Below, piece by piece: positions 11,786 to 23,159 of a DNA stretch of 64,000 nucleotides; the stretch's first letter is position 1; each line of letters opens with the position of its first letter. The stretch is from Mytilisepta virgata. Its lineage: Eukaryota > Mollusca > Bivalvia > Mytilida > Mytilidae. The stretch is from the NCBI GenBank assembly GCA_028015205.1, contig CM051521.1, positions 67,812,314-67,876,313 of the forward strand, written 5' to 3'. Under the pieces are notes generated by a model, which saw nothing but the letters and a program-made list of their open reading frames with translations, was not told where the DNA came from and ran no database searches. A program made the position numbers and the translations under genes.

Positions 11786-13740
11786 TATTAGATAAGAATC
11801 TCACCATTCCACCATCTTCAGAAGTTATTCTTTACGGTTGCGGTCAAAATCAAGAATTGCTAGATACCAGATATTCCATGATACAGCCTGTAGTTGAAGA
11901 CAGCATAAAAATTATGGTAGCACAGACATTGGTTGACCCCTTCACGAAGACTATTCCTGTTAGATTGATAAATCTAGAGTCAGAACCAATACACTTGAAA
12001 AAAAATTACCTTCTTGGTGAACTACATCCTGTCAATTACATTGAAGACAGTTTAAAATGGAGGATAACAGAGTAGAAATTGAAACACACGAACATTCAAA
12101 ACTGTGTAAAACACATGATTTCAAGAGAAAGCTATAACTCCCCATTGCCTGAGATCCTAGAAAAGGCAAATATACCGGAAAAGTGGAAACATGAGATAAA
12201 AATTTGTAAAATCAACGAGCTGAATGGTAAACAGAAGAACAAGGCCGAGATTCAACTGTTGCCAGAACACCTCAAAGATCTTTACGAAATAAGCAGTAAA
12301 AGCATAGTCAGTAAAAAGATTAAAGTAAAACTAGCTGAAATTTTGCAGAAGAACAGCAAGGTTTTTGCCTCTTCAAAAACCGATTTAGGAACATGTTCAC
12401 TAGTCAAACATAGAATTGATACAGCTGGGGCTGCTCCTATTAGACAACCACTAAGAAGGACACCAGCAGCATTTGAGAACGAGGAGAAGAAGAACCTTGA
12501 TGAACAGCTAGAACATGGGATAATCCAACCATCAAAATCAGCATGGGCCTCGAATGTCTTACTCGTACGGAAGAAATACAATACTGTCCGGTGGTGCTTA
12601 GATTTTAGGAAATTTAATGACCTCACCATAAAGGATGCCTATCCATTGCTTCGAATAGATATGTGTCTGGACTGCCTAGCCTCTGCATCTCTATTTAGTT
12701 GTCTTGATCTTCAGAGTGGTTATTGGCAGCTACAGCTTGAAAAAAAAAAAGATCAGCCAAAGACAGCTTTCATCACAAAATATGGACTGTGCGAATACTG
12801 TAAAATGCCGTTTGGGTTTTGCAATGCACCAAGCACCTTTCAGAGATGTATGGAGCTCATTTTTAAAGGATTTGTAAAGTGGAAGACTCTTCTTATATAT
12901 CTTGATGATATCATCATCTTCAGTTCAGACTATGATGAACATTTAGCCAGATTAGACGAGGTATTCCAACGACTCATCAAAGCTGGTTTGAAACTGAAAC
13001 CATCAAAATGTGATCTGATGAAGAGCGAAATAATGTATCTTGGACATATTGTGGGAAAAGATGGTATCACACCAAATCCCAAGCTTATTGCGTGTGTGAA
13101 GGACTGAAAAGTCCCTACGTCGATGAAAGAAGTACAGAAGTTCCTGGGCCTTTGTAACTACTACAGACAAGTTATAAAAGGTTTCAGTGAGATAGCTGCT
13201 CCATTAAGTCATTTGACTAGAAAGGATGTCACATTTAAGTGGACAGAAGCTGCTCAAAGAAGTTACGATAATTTGAAAACAGCTCTGTGTACCAGTCCAG
13301 TATTGGCATACCCACATCCAGATGGAAAATTTGTCCTAGACACAGACGCCTCCAACATTGGTATTGGTGCAGTGCTTCACCAAGTACAAGAAGGAAAGGA
13401 GAAGGTCATCGCATTTGCCTCTAAGAAATTAGACAAGACTGAACAAAGATACAGCGTCACAAGAAGAGAACTCTTAGCCATGGTTACATTTGTTCACCAA
13501 AAGAGACACTATTAACTGGGCAGAAAATTCATCGTCAGAACTGACCATGGTTCTCTCAAATGGTTATTTGGATTCAAGATCCACAAGGTCAACTAGCCAG
13601 ATGGATAGAATCTTTATCTCAGTATGATTTTGAAATACAACACCTTCCCGGCTTAAAACATCAAAATGCCGATGCATTATCTCGACAAGAACATGGTGAT
13701 ACAGAGTGCATTCATTCCACAAACAGCTTTAAAGATACAT
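11786..13740 (+). pseudogene. pol: Gypsy reverse transcriptase and RNase H
   Basis: Copies the element's RNA to DNA. RT motifs in order: RTPAAFENEEKK linker, LLVRKK, CLDFRKFNDLT, LFSCLDLQSGYWQ, MPFGFCNAPSTFQR, then catalytic YLDD at 12898-12909, and MYLGHIVGKDGI. RNase H starts with VLDTDASNIGIGAVL near 13333-13377 and includes ELLAM and RTDHGSLKWL. In-frame stops are TAG at 12073-12075, TGA at 13105-13107 (at a position where Trp is common) and TAA at 13513-13515. A frameshift lies near 13560-13575. The domain order RT then RNase H then integrase places it in Ty3/gypsy. Confidence 0.93.
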
Positions 13741-15182
13741 GTAAATCCTGTTTAGAGCTAAATGAGCAATGGAAAAATTTCAAGACTGAAGAAGATGATG
13801 TCAAGGAACTGAATTCTAATGTTACAGTTAGAGCTGTATTAACCAGGTCTCAAACACAGCCAGATTGGTTAGCCAAGTATTCAGCTAAAGACATGCAGTA
13901 TTTCCAAAAAGAAGACCCAGACCTGAAGTACTTGCACCAGTAGAAAAAAGAAGGAAAACTACCAGACAGAGAAACTTGTGCCAGTTTAAGCCCAGCTGTA
14001 AGAAGATATTGGTTAAACTGGGAGAATATTGAAATGATAGATGGTATTATTTATCAGAAATGGACCAATACCAAGAGTAAACTAAATCATTTACAGTTGA
14101 TTGTTCCATCTATATTCAAGAAAGATATCTTGACTTTGAGCCATAACACTCCTTATTCTGGACACATGGGAGTCAAGAAAACCACAGAGAAAATGAAGAC
14201 AGTTTTCACCTGGTACAAGATGAGTCGAGACATAATAGAACACATACCGAGTTGCAAAATATGCAATAAGATAAAAGGAACTGGGAAAAAGCCAAAAGCC
14301 CCTTTGATGGATTACAGAGTTGGATACCCATTAGACAGAATTGGCATAGACATCATTGGTCCATTAACCAAGAGGAAGAATAAATTTATATTGGTTATAG
14401 GCGACTACTTTACCCGTTGGATGGAAGCCTACCCAATACCACATCAGCAAGCTGACCAAGTATCTCAGAAACTGGTGATGGAATTTATTTCTAGGTTTGG
14501 CATTCCACTTGAATTGCATACAGACCAAGGAAAGAATTTTGAAAGCGACCTGTTCAAATCTGTTTGTAATTTATTACAAATTCACAAAACCAGAACAACT
14601 GCATATCATCCGTCTTCAAATGGTTTGATTGAAAGGTTTAACAAGAATCTTGGTGGTATGATTAAAACTTTCGTTAACAAGAACGTCACAAATTGGGACC
14701 AATACATCAGTTTACTGTTAGCCGCATACAGAAGTACCCCTCATCCGGCTACAGGTTTTTCACCAAACTACATGATGTTAGGAAGACAAGTCAATATCCC
14801 TCTAAACTTAATGTACAAAAGTCAAGACAAAAGAATACAGAACAATGAAGAAGACTACATTTCGACACTTAAGTCTCATTTCCAGGAAGTGTATGAGGTA
14901 GCGAGAGAAAATCTCAAGACCTATGCAGAAAGACAAAAACGTGACCATGACACACGACTAACTGACAACAAATATGAGATAGGGTTCTTGGTTTATAAGT
15001 TTGACCAGACCGTCAATAAGAAATTTCATTCTCCATGGCTTGGTCCTTATATAATTGCAAAGATCCTCAGTCCTGTTGTGTATGAGATCCGCGACAAATC
15101 ACGCATCGAGGTAGTCCATCATGATCGTCTTAAACCTTGTAATGAAGACATGCCAGTTTGGGAAGAAGCAATGTTGCACTAG
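13741..15182 (+). pseudogene. pol: Gypsy integrase with GPY/F module
   Basis: Inserts the cDNA into the host genome. Numbering from 14034: zinc-binding H37, H44, C74, C77; catalytic triad D106, D164 and E200, with the canonical 35-residue gap between the last two; GPY/F module near residue 335 (WLGPY) before VVHHDRLKPC. The frame upstream (13741-14033) is the same but carries a TAG at 13941-13943. No chromodomain is visible after the GPY/F module. The integrase itself is the longest intact stretch of the element. Confidence 0.93.
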
Positions 15183-15245
15183 TTTTAATATATGATGTAA
15201 TTCAGAACATTTTATTGTATATTCTTAATTATTTTATTTTCCAGA

Positions 15246-16031
15246 ATGGCAGAAATTTGGCAGTGCAGCAAGTGTGACTTGAAATCCAATAAAAGAGGAG
15301 CAATCCAACATTTTATGTACAAACATGCACAAATTGAAGGAATTCCATACCTTTGTATTTTATGAAACTTTAAAGGGTTATGAGAGGAAAAATGGTTTCA
15401 ACACCTGAGAGCAATGGAGGGAAAACCTCACAGAGAGGATTCTTCCAAACATTCATGCATTATCAGTAAATCACCACACCAGGTTGAAGTTGGGGTTGAT
15501 GTTTTTAAACAAATCAAGATACCAGATACCAATGTTACCCAAAAGAAGCAAACACCAGCAGAAAGTACAGACACAGTAGCTCCAATATTAAGTGATCAAA
15601 AAGAACATAAATCTTACTACACTGAAGAGAAGGAATTCATCCCAGATTATGACGAAGAGATTGTTGAAGTGGAAGTTATGGAGGTACATGTAACCCAAGA
15701 TGAAAAGAAAGAAAATCCTACTAAAGAATTACAGTTAATTATACAGCAAATGAACGTAAAAAATCAGGAAGAGAAAAAGAATCTAGAAGAAAAACACCAG
15801 AAAAAAATTGAGGATATAAACAGAAAGCATAATTTTGAATGTGCAAGATTTGGAAATTTTATTGAACGGCAAGAAAAGAGAAAACAAGAACTACAAGAAG
15901 AAATAAAGAAACTTAAAAACAAACTCAAACATTTGGAACAACAACTAAAAAGAGATGACCCAAGTAATAATGATGTACCATATAAGAAGATGAGAAGCAT
16001 TGTGACTGTGCCAATTAAAAGAAAACTTTAA
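15246..16031 (+). pseudogene. Gypsy 3' ORF: C2H2 fingers plus coiled coil
   Basis: An additional reading frame downstream of integrase, in the position where errantivirus-like elements carry env, but with no signal peptide or membrane segment. From the Met at 15246, residues 7-27 form a CX2CX11HX4H finger (C7, C10, H22, H27). A second finger starts at C37; its expected second cysteine at codon 40 is TGA (15363-15365). A further TGA is at codon 46 (15381-15383). H53 follows. After that come an acidic region and a long Lys/Glu-rich coiled coil (about residues 165-245, from 15740). The frame is otherwise open to 16031. The role is unknown; a nucleic-acid-binding accessory protein is an inference. 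Confidence 0.7.
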
Positions 16032-16239
16032 TTTAAAAATTTTATTAGATTTATGAAATAATATTATTATGAACAATTAACTGAAGGAAATATAATCATT
16101 AGTATGAATATTCAAGAACATTTAATATTTTATTGAATTTTGTTAAACCTTTGTATTTGTGTATTATAATATGTTATATGATATTTTATTTGTGCATATC
16201 CAGATTTTAATGTATCAATTCTGCGGACAGAATTTTTTA

Positions 16240-16254
16240 TTTGACGGGAGGCAG
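16240..16254 (+). other. Polypurine tract
   Basis: Short purine-rich stretch GACGGGAGGCAG directly before the 3' LTR. It is the expected plus-strand priming site of the gypsy element. It contains one or two pyrimidines, so it is not perfect. Confidence 0.6.
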
Positions 16255-16863
16255 TGTTGTGCAAATATAGCAAAATGTGCATAGTTTTCATTCCAAACGT
16301 TATCATTCTTCAGTATAAACCTTTTTGTAGTTCCCGCAATAATTTGTCCGCGAGTTTGTTGCACCTTCTTTACGTCAACAATGTTTGGTATATGTTTTGC
16401 GTATGAATTTCCTTAGTTACATTATGATTTACCTTCCCATTGTTTTGTACAAGCTTTGTAATGTTCACATATTCTCTTATTTAGCATAGTTTCATTATAT
16501 ATTTCAGTCATTTAATCGTAATCTGTTTGATTTGAACTTTCGCTCCATACCGGAAGTCGGGATTTATTTGTTTATGTAGTGATTTCGTAATCGTAGTATT
16601 GATCAGTAATGAACTATTTCGGCACTTCGAATCTTGGACCTTTTCTAGAATAGACGTTTCTACAAGTTTATAGGTAATTTGCACACACACACACACTGTT
16701 CATTTGATTTGTATTTTGCATTCTAAGAATTTATTGTATTAATTGATACTTTGCTTCACCTTTGAACAAATAATAAATAATTGCATTGTTTTAACCATTC
16801 TTATTACTTTCAACAGTAAAGTTATTGCCACATATTTTTAGTCTCAACCGCTCGGACACAACA
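16255..16863 (+). repeat. Ty3/gypsy 3' LTR
   Basis: 609-bp partner of the LTR at 7967-8577, beginning TGTTGTGC and ending CACAACA. Followed at once by CCGTC, the right-hand copy of the target duplication, and by LINE A coding sequence. Confidence 0.95.
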
Positions 16864-17949
16864 CCGTCCTATTTCATTCCTTTGTACCATTTCAAAGATT
16901 TTTGAGAGACATGTTTGTTCAAAACTTTCTGCATATTTGAATGATAAAAAACTACTACATATAGCTCAATCAGGTTTTAGACAAGGCCATTCGTGTCAAA
17001 CTGCACTCACAAAATTAATTGATGAGTGGTTGAAATATATAGATGGTGGTGATATTGTTGGATCTGTTTCTTGGATTTCAGCAAGGCTTTCGATCTTGTA
17101 AATCATTCTATACTTTTGGCTAGGCTGAAATTCTATGGTATTGGGAGCAATGTTATAAGCTGGATAAGTCATACTTAAGCAATAGAAGTCAAGAAGTTCA
17201 TTTTTCAAATGTAAAGTCAGAAAAGCAAACTGAAAATATTGTGTCCCACAAGGATCTATATTGGAACCTCTTTAATTTTTATATAAATAAATGATTTACC
17301 TCTTCATATAAACCAGTCTGATATTGACTTGTATGCTGACGATTCCACTTTGCATTGTCATGCCAAGAATATAGGCAGTATTTGTACTAAATTATAAAAT
17401 GATGTTAATGCTGTTGATTTATGGTGTGAAAAACAATAGTATGAAGATAAATACTAAAAAACAAAGTCCTTAATTCTATGTTCTAGACAAAAGCTTGTCG
17501 GCTTATCTTCAAATTTAAACATTAAAATCAATAATTATGGTATTGAAAATGTTCATTCACAAAATTCGCTTGGTATAGATATTGATGAAAACTTAAACTG
17601 GAATGAGCATGTGAACCGGATTTGTAAAATTATTTCCTCAAAAATCTCACTATTATACAAGTTAAAGGTGTATCTACCAATTCATGCGAGACAGTTGTTT
17701 TATAACTATTATATTTTACCTTATATAGATTATTGTAGTACAGTTTGTGGATGTGTATCAACATAATTATAAAGTTGCAAAAAAGAGTCGTAAGAATTAA
17801 TTTAGATTGTGATTGTTTCGTTTTCTTTCATGTTTACGTCCCTTGAATGGTTATCATTTCCTAATAGAATCAATTACCAAACATCTATATTAATGTACAA
17901 AATTGTAAATGGTATGGTACCTGACTATTTACTTTTGCAATATGGATGC
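16864..17949 (+). pseudogene. LINE A piece 3: reverse transcriptase core and C-terminal part
   Basis: Continues the LINE A reverse transcriptase from the codon broken at 7966. Readable motifs: SFLCTISKIFE-like start, AQSGFRQGHSC (about 16957-16990), [14 protein letters not shown] block near 17070-17100 with a frameshift, then the catalytic block, reading YAD with Ser after the two Asp codons near 17330-17345, and DIDENLNWNEHV (17566-17610). The distal domain includes LPYIDYCST near 17720-17750 and ILMYKIVNGMVPDYLLLQYG (17885-17945). Many frameshifts and stops. It is then cut by a TTAA insertion at 17950 and resumes at 20825. A CR1/L2-like affinity is inferred from motif style. Confidence 0.82.
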
Positions 17950-18887
17950 TTAACCTTTTCTCGGCCATCGGGCCGATTGGGCCGATTTCAAAACTTTACC
18001 GTTGACTGTCAAGCATCGGCCGAAAAAAAAAGGATATTTTTTTCTCTATGACGTTCTCCATATTATGACGTCATAATACTCCCATTCGGCGTTTACGGAA
18101 GGAAAAAATCATGTCAGAGAGATGTCCTCAAGCCTGCTTCAGGCTTTCCCAACATAACCACCAGTAGATGATCCACAGTTTAATGGATGCATAGGCACGG
18201 AAGCACGTCCTTCACATCATTTCAACAGAAAACGGACAAATACTAAAGTTAGAACCAAAAAGCTTTTTTCAAAAGTCCGTTTATTGCTCCATTTATAAAA
18301 AAAGTCCATAGTACAGAGGAAAGTGAACTCTACAGCTGCATGATATGTATTTCTTTCTCTAACCCGTATATAATTAGATGTACTGTATTAATTGGTTTGT
18401 ATTTTTTTTTTAATTCTGTAAACTCTTTAGGATATAATTTTGCATTTCAAATATTCATTATTAGACCACACCAAATTTATTCTTAGTTCTTTGGATTTTT
18501 GAAAGGCAAAAAATGGTGCGAGGGAGCGAAATTTAATTTTAACTTTTTTTTCTTGAGGACTAGTTTTTCTCTGGACACAAATATAAAAATTTTTTAATCT
18601 GATATATTTACCTACCTTTTATCGTATACGATTGTTTGAAAGGCATTTTTATATTAACAAACAGACATCTTATATTCTTAATCATTAATAATTTCGAATT
18701 TTCTACCCCAAAAAGTCTTGTATAAAGGCCATTTGGGTCAATTTGTTCAATTTTTGGAGTATCGTCAAGAAGGAAATTCAGAACCAAAACCATTCTACTG
18801 TCATATGAAAGGAGATATTTAAACTGACTTACAGCAAAACATTCGTGTTGGTTCTAAGTGTCCTTCACGTTGAAAAATTGTCTTGAA

Positions 18888-19173
18888 GAATTTAATTTGT
18901 GTTAAAACTGTCCCCAAAAACAATATTCAAATATGTAGAAAATATTTTGGTAACTTATTTGGTAGATATTATTAGCAAATCTTTGAAGACCACATACCAG
19001 ACAATGCCCACAGAAATTGTGAAAGGCTTTTAATTTAATTTGTGTTAAAACTGTCCCCAAAAACAATATTCAAATATGTAGAAAATATTTTGGTAACTTA
19101 TTTGGTAGATATTATTAGCAAGTCTTTGAAGACCACATACCAGACAATGCCCACAGAAATTGTGAAAGGCTTT
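18888..19173. repeat. 143-bp tandem duplication
   Basis: Two adjacent, nearly identical copies (18888-19030 and 19031-19173), each starting near AATTTAATTTGTGTT and ending AAAGGCTTTT. The very low divergence suggests a recent duplication within the TTAA element. Confidence 0.9.
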
Positions 19174-19936
19174 TGGCGACTTTTTGAAAATGGCCCTAGA
19201 CGTGAAATAAATACAGGCCAAAATGGCCTTAACAAATCAGTTATCTTCAATTCACTGAAAAAAACAACAACAAAGGGCAGAAAATCACAAGGATAAAAAA
19301 AAACAAACAAAAAAAAAAAAAAAAAAAAAACCGGCGTATAGAATTATATACTGTTTGTTAGCGGCAAAGGTAAATTTATAAGCGTTTCCAAAATAAGACT
19401 TTTGCTAAATATTGTTAACATCTTACTTTTTACCATCTGACCCATGCTTTATGGTCATCACTTTTTCGCTGTTATGGTGAGATAACACAACTAATTACTT
19501 TTCACACCTGTCCAACATATGTTAAAATCTCGGTAGGTCTGGAGGTAATTCTTGTATGTTACCCTAGTTCCGAGATATTAATACCCTAAATGACCCTAAA
19601 TGACTTTACTTGAATAAACAAAACGTTTACACCATAAATTTTATTTAACTCCTCCCTTGTTCTGGTGATAAAAATTCAAACCGAGGAGTCAACATTATTC
19701 AAAATAAAAAATATAACTCGCTAATTACATGCATTACTAATTTTTGTCTCCAAAACGAAAATCCTTATTCCTATATAAAAACACCTTCTTGGAAGTGGAC
19801 ACATCGGTCTTTGTTACTAAATTCCGGACTCCGTTACAATTTAAGGAAGATTTATGACTATACGGTTGAAAGTCTAAAGTTTCCTGAAAAAAGTTTGGAA
19901 CCGTTAGGAATATTGAAATTTTTTGGAATTCGTTGA

Positions 19937-20025
19937 ACACCAATATAGTCTATACTCATTATGTTGATATATTTTATTAACTGAAATAGGTATATCAACA
20001 TAATGAGTGTAGACTATATTGGTGT
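19937..20025. repeat. Fold-back repeat, 35-nt arms
   Basis: Arms 19937-19971 and 19991-20025 are complementary with one mismatch, separated by a 19-nt loop. The arm begins ACACCAATATAGTCTA. Such cruciform-capable repeats recur elsewhere in the window. Confidence 0.92.
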
Positions 20026-20824
20026 TTCAATCGACTAATGTTTAGTAAAACCACGGGTTGCATACATATTCTATCTTTTCTCTCATGTCCTTAAACGAAA
20101 GTTGGTGAATGAGATGCTTGTATTTGATCCATGTACACACATGTTTCTGAAATATTTCTCTTGTATTTTAGATCTTCCAAGAAGTTGTTTTCAAACAAAT
20201 ACCAACACAATCGTCACATTAAAAAATTCCAATTAGAAATGACGTACGTATTTGAAAGAAGAGCAGAAAGTTTCTTCCAACGGTTTTTTTCTTTTTTCGT
20301 TTTATTACCGCCCTCATACTATATATAAAATACTTTGTTTTTCGAATTATTTCAAACGCTCCAGTTTTCGCGGGAAATGGCAAATACATTTGTTAAGGTT
20401 TTAACTTTTAAATAGGTGCGACAATAGGATAAAATAAACCAGGATAAAACGTGGTAGTTACTTACAGTTATCTGTAAATTAAAAAGGAGAATATCGTGTT
20501 AAAAGATTATCCTAGCCTCTGCTAATTATAACTGACAGGAAATGAAGTTTTAAAGGGATATTGCATGCAAATGAATCAATAAGACATATTAAGTCAAATT
20601 GCTCATGTGGCATCAATCGATATCTAATCTAAAACCTAAAATCCGTACAGCAATTCATCGGAGAAAAAGCAGAAAGTGTGAGCTCACTACCACAATCACC
20701 GTGACGTTGAATATTGTTCTGTAGAACAATAACGTCGCCTGGCAACCAGATCTGAATATCAGGGCCGATCTCTTGGCAGTCAACGGTAGTCTTTCCAAAA
20801 ATTCCTTGGCAGTGAAAGGGTTAA

Positions 20825-21100
20825 TATCTTCTTCAAACAATGACTTATTTGTGCCTCGACCAAATACAAATTTTTACAAAAGATCTTCCCATTTTTCAGT
20901 TGTGAACTACCACTGTAATTCTTTAGATCTATTTAAAAAACATTTTTTTCAACACTTCTTTACTACAACACAAAATATTGATGAGTAATTGAATTAGAAA
21001 ACTGTCTTTTAACATACATATATTTTATTGTATTTATTTTGTATATTTGTTTTATGTTTATTTATGTGTTTAGAGGGCCCTAATGACAATTAAACTTGAC
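20825..21100 (+). pseudogene. LINE A piece 4: C-terminal end and 3' UTR
   Basis: The last coding part of LINE A after the TTAA element: SSSNNDLFVPRPNTNFYKRS (about 20828-20887), then a short tail to the stop at 20986-20988. The terminal 100 bp resembles a LINE 3' UTR, with GAGGGCCCTAATGACAATTA near 21071. The exact 3' end is uncertain. Confidence 0.7.
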
Positions 21101-22571
21101 AAAATTCTGCTTTTAACAGAGAAAATTTCAATAAAAAATGTGATAAGAATTGACATAATATTTTTTTCTCAAAAAGTCCCGTTTTTATATCAAATGCACC
21201 ATAAAAAATTAAAGTGACCGAATACGTTTTGCACGTCTCTGTAAAATATCATTCAAATGATGTCAACAAAGAAAGTGTTTATTTATTTATTTTCGAACGG
21301 GAAAACTAAAACCAAATATTTGTCCGGTATTTCATTGCGCATATGGTCTAAGGATGATAAGCCGTATTTCTCGGTTTTCGTCAAGATAATTAGAAGTTAT
21401 GTATTTGCATTTATCCACTCGTAGGAAAAGAAAAATTGCAAGAAGGAGAAAATAAAATATTGTGTTTCTTTCATTGCTTTTCATGTTACAGTCGGATACA
21501 TGTCTTTATCCCTGGGTTTCCACATTATTGAAAGCGCAATATTACCGACCTGTAGGTGCTTTATACATACATATATATCAAAAACATTACAAATTGAAAA
21601 TGTCGCAGTGCTCCTACAGCCCACAATGATTGGCACACACTGACATAAAATAAGCCGCCCAACTTTTAAATGATTTAATATCTGAAAATACAATTGTCAC
21701 AAATCACATATTTGTGACTTCTCAGGATTTATAACCTGAAATAAATATATCATAACTATCACAATGATTCAGAAAATATTCTCAAAATAAACATATGTAT
21801 GTATTTTACCTTAGGTATGTCGTTTAAATAATATCAATAAATCATTCGGACAAACGGACAATAATCTATATGAATTATACTTAAAAAGAAATAATTCCAA
21901 AACTGTTTATAATAACTTTAGTATAATTTAGAGAATAAAACTCTCTCCTTACATAAAAATATTTATAAACTGTTTTAAACGTTTCCAATAGAAATAAAGA
22001 AAAACAATTTAACATACCTGAACGGCGACGTTAGCCTACCGCTGTCATTTGTGGACTACTCGATTTGTCCACAGGGCTTCCTTGTATAGTGAGGGACGCA
22101 TGCAATATTCGTGCAATAATTGCTTTTGGTTGTCTATGTCATATACAGTCCCTGTCGTACTTGTCGTATTATATACGTCAGATTGTCAATGATGAAATGA
22201 AATGAAATGAATGAATGAATGAATGAATGAATGAAATAAATACGATTATGATAGTGTATATATCATTTAATAAAATTAATGAAAGTAAATCCAAATAACA
22301 TAATCAACACGGTGACAAAAAGGAAGGATGACAGGAAACATCAACAATGAAAGACAAACCTAACAACAGACCACCAATTTACCAAAGAATTCTATGACAT
22401 ACAAATAAAACACAACAGACAAACATCCAAAATGATAGGAACTCGGGATAGCCGGACTTGGTAACGGCACTAGCAAAGCCAGCGGTAGGGTTAAACCGGT
22501 GCTCGGGTACCCAAACCCCCCTTTTCTATCCCGTTTTCCTATAGTATATAAAAAGGCTACTTTGTTTTAGC
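21101..22571. other. AT-rich stretch with a (TGAA)n microsatellite
   Basis: No gene is recognised. A TGAA microsatellite lies at about 22190-22238. Because a piggyBac transposase exon with a splice donor follows on the minus strand, later transposase exons could have lain here, but I found none. Confidence 0.5.
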
Positions 22572-22763
22572 TCACCTGTTGGTTTCTTTGGCAATTCTTT
22601 TCAATAAATTCACGGTAAATATCAAATAGAAATATGCAATAGGCATGGAATTCCTCGCCGGCATATTTTTAATACCCGGAACATCTCCATGGTCACGCAG
22701 ATCCTGCTCAGTTTCAGGGGCATACACACGAAACCAATGCCGATTCCGATTATCGGCCGCCAT
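22572..22763 (-). pseudogene. piggyBac transposase first exon
   Basis: Minus-strand open frame starting MAADNRNR at 22763. It ends with a segment resembling the first conserved block of piggyBac transposases (MPIAYFYLIF through IAKETNR, which in the family continues TNRYA). Directly after AACAG comes GTGAGC (minus strand, near 22573-22578), a good splice donor in the right place, so this is probably a first coding exon. The start lies about 160 bp from a TTAA-type end at 22924-22927 whose first bases inward are CCCTTACTATGCCG. No downstream exons or opposite end were found, so the element is probably truncated. Confidence 0.6.
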
Positions 22764-22927
22764 ATCCGAATACGCTCAGGCTTCCTATGACGTCATAGCC
22801 GCATAGACGTCTTTGTGACGTTCGTAGCGACTAGGCAAGAATAAACATAGCCGATAGATCGGCTCATGGCACTTATCGAGACTGCCCAAAAAGCCGATAT
22901 ATCGGCTTTCGGCATAGTAAGGGTTAA
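22764..22927 (-). mobile_element. piggyBac-type terminal region and promoter
   Basis: Reading leftward from TTAA at 22924-22927: CCCTTACTATGCCG, then internal short palindromes around GCCGATATATCGGC, then two CRE-like TGACGTCA or similar sites upstream of the transposase Met at 22763. The TTAACCC tip fits piggyBac-type ends. It abuts LINE B on the right. Confidence 0.6.
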
Positions 22928-23159
22928 ATAAAGAATTTAATACTTACTTACTTTTACTTTGGGATCAAATTCTTTAGAACATGTTTACTTAACTGTCAGT
23001 TTGATTTGACAATTTTTAATGCATTTTTGGAATTTTGACCATTTGTTGGACTATGATATGGCCACAGCACCTTGTAAATGCATTGCCCAAGGGTACATTT
23101 TACAGAAAGTTTTTATACTTGTGTTACATTGTAGTTGGGTCTATGCGAAGGTTAATGAA

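Larger units (their letters stand above)
7967..16863 (+). mobile_element. Ty3/gypsy LTR retrotransposon, full length but defective
   Basis: An 8.9-kb element with two LTRs, a primer-binding site, Gag, protease, reverse transcriptase, RNase H, integrase (in that order, hence Ty3/gypsy rather than Ty1/copia), an additional 3' ORF and a polypurine tract. It lies inside the reverse transcriptase of LINE A. The 5-bp target duplication is CTGTC (7962-7966) on the left and CCGTC (16864-16868) on the right; one copy has a C-to-T change at a CpG. Removing the element and one duplicate restores the LINE reading frame. Several in-frame stops and frameshifts make it non-autonomous. Confidence 0.95.
17950..20824. 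mobile_element. piggyBac-type element with TTAA target duplication (non-autonomous)
   Basis: 2.9-kb insertion inside LINE A. It is bounded by TTAA at 17950-17953 and 20821-20824. The ends are inverted and imperfect: TTAACC(C)TTT at the tip and, about 45 bases in, a shared TACCGTTGACTG(T/C)CAAG followed by ATCGGCC. Joining the LINE sequence with one TTAA copy restores an open LINE frame, confirming the boundary. No transposase domain was recognised inside, so it was probably mobilised in trans. It contains a 143-bp tandem duplication, a 35-nt fold-back and an A-rich tract near 19300-19330. Confidence 0.82.

Noticed and set aside
15764..16000. Cys/Ser/Phe-rich minus-strand frame
   Set aside because: Antisense of the Lys/Glu-rich coiled coil in the gypsy 3' ORF.
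20655..20840. 61-codon minus-strand frame across the right end of the TTAA element
   Set aside because: Crosses the element boundary into LINE sequence, so it cannot be an element gene.
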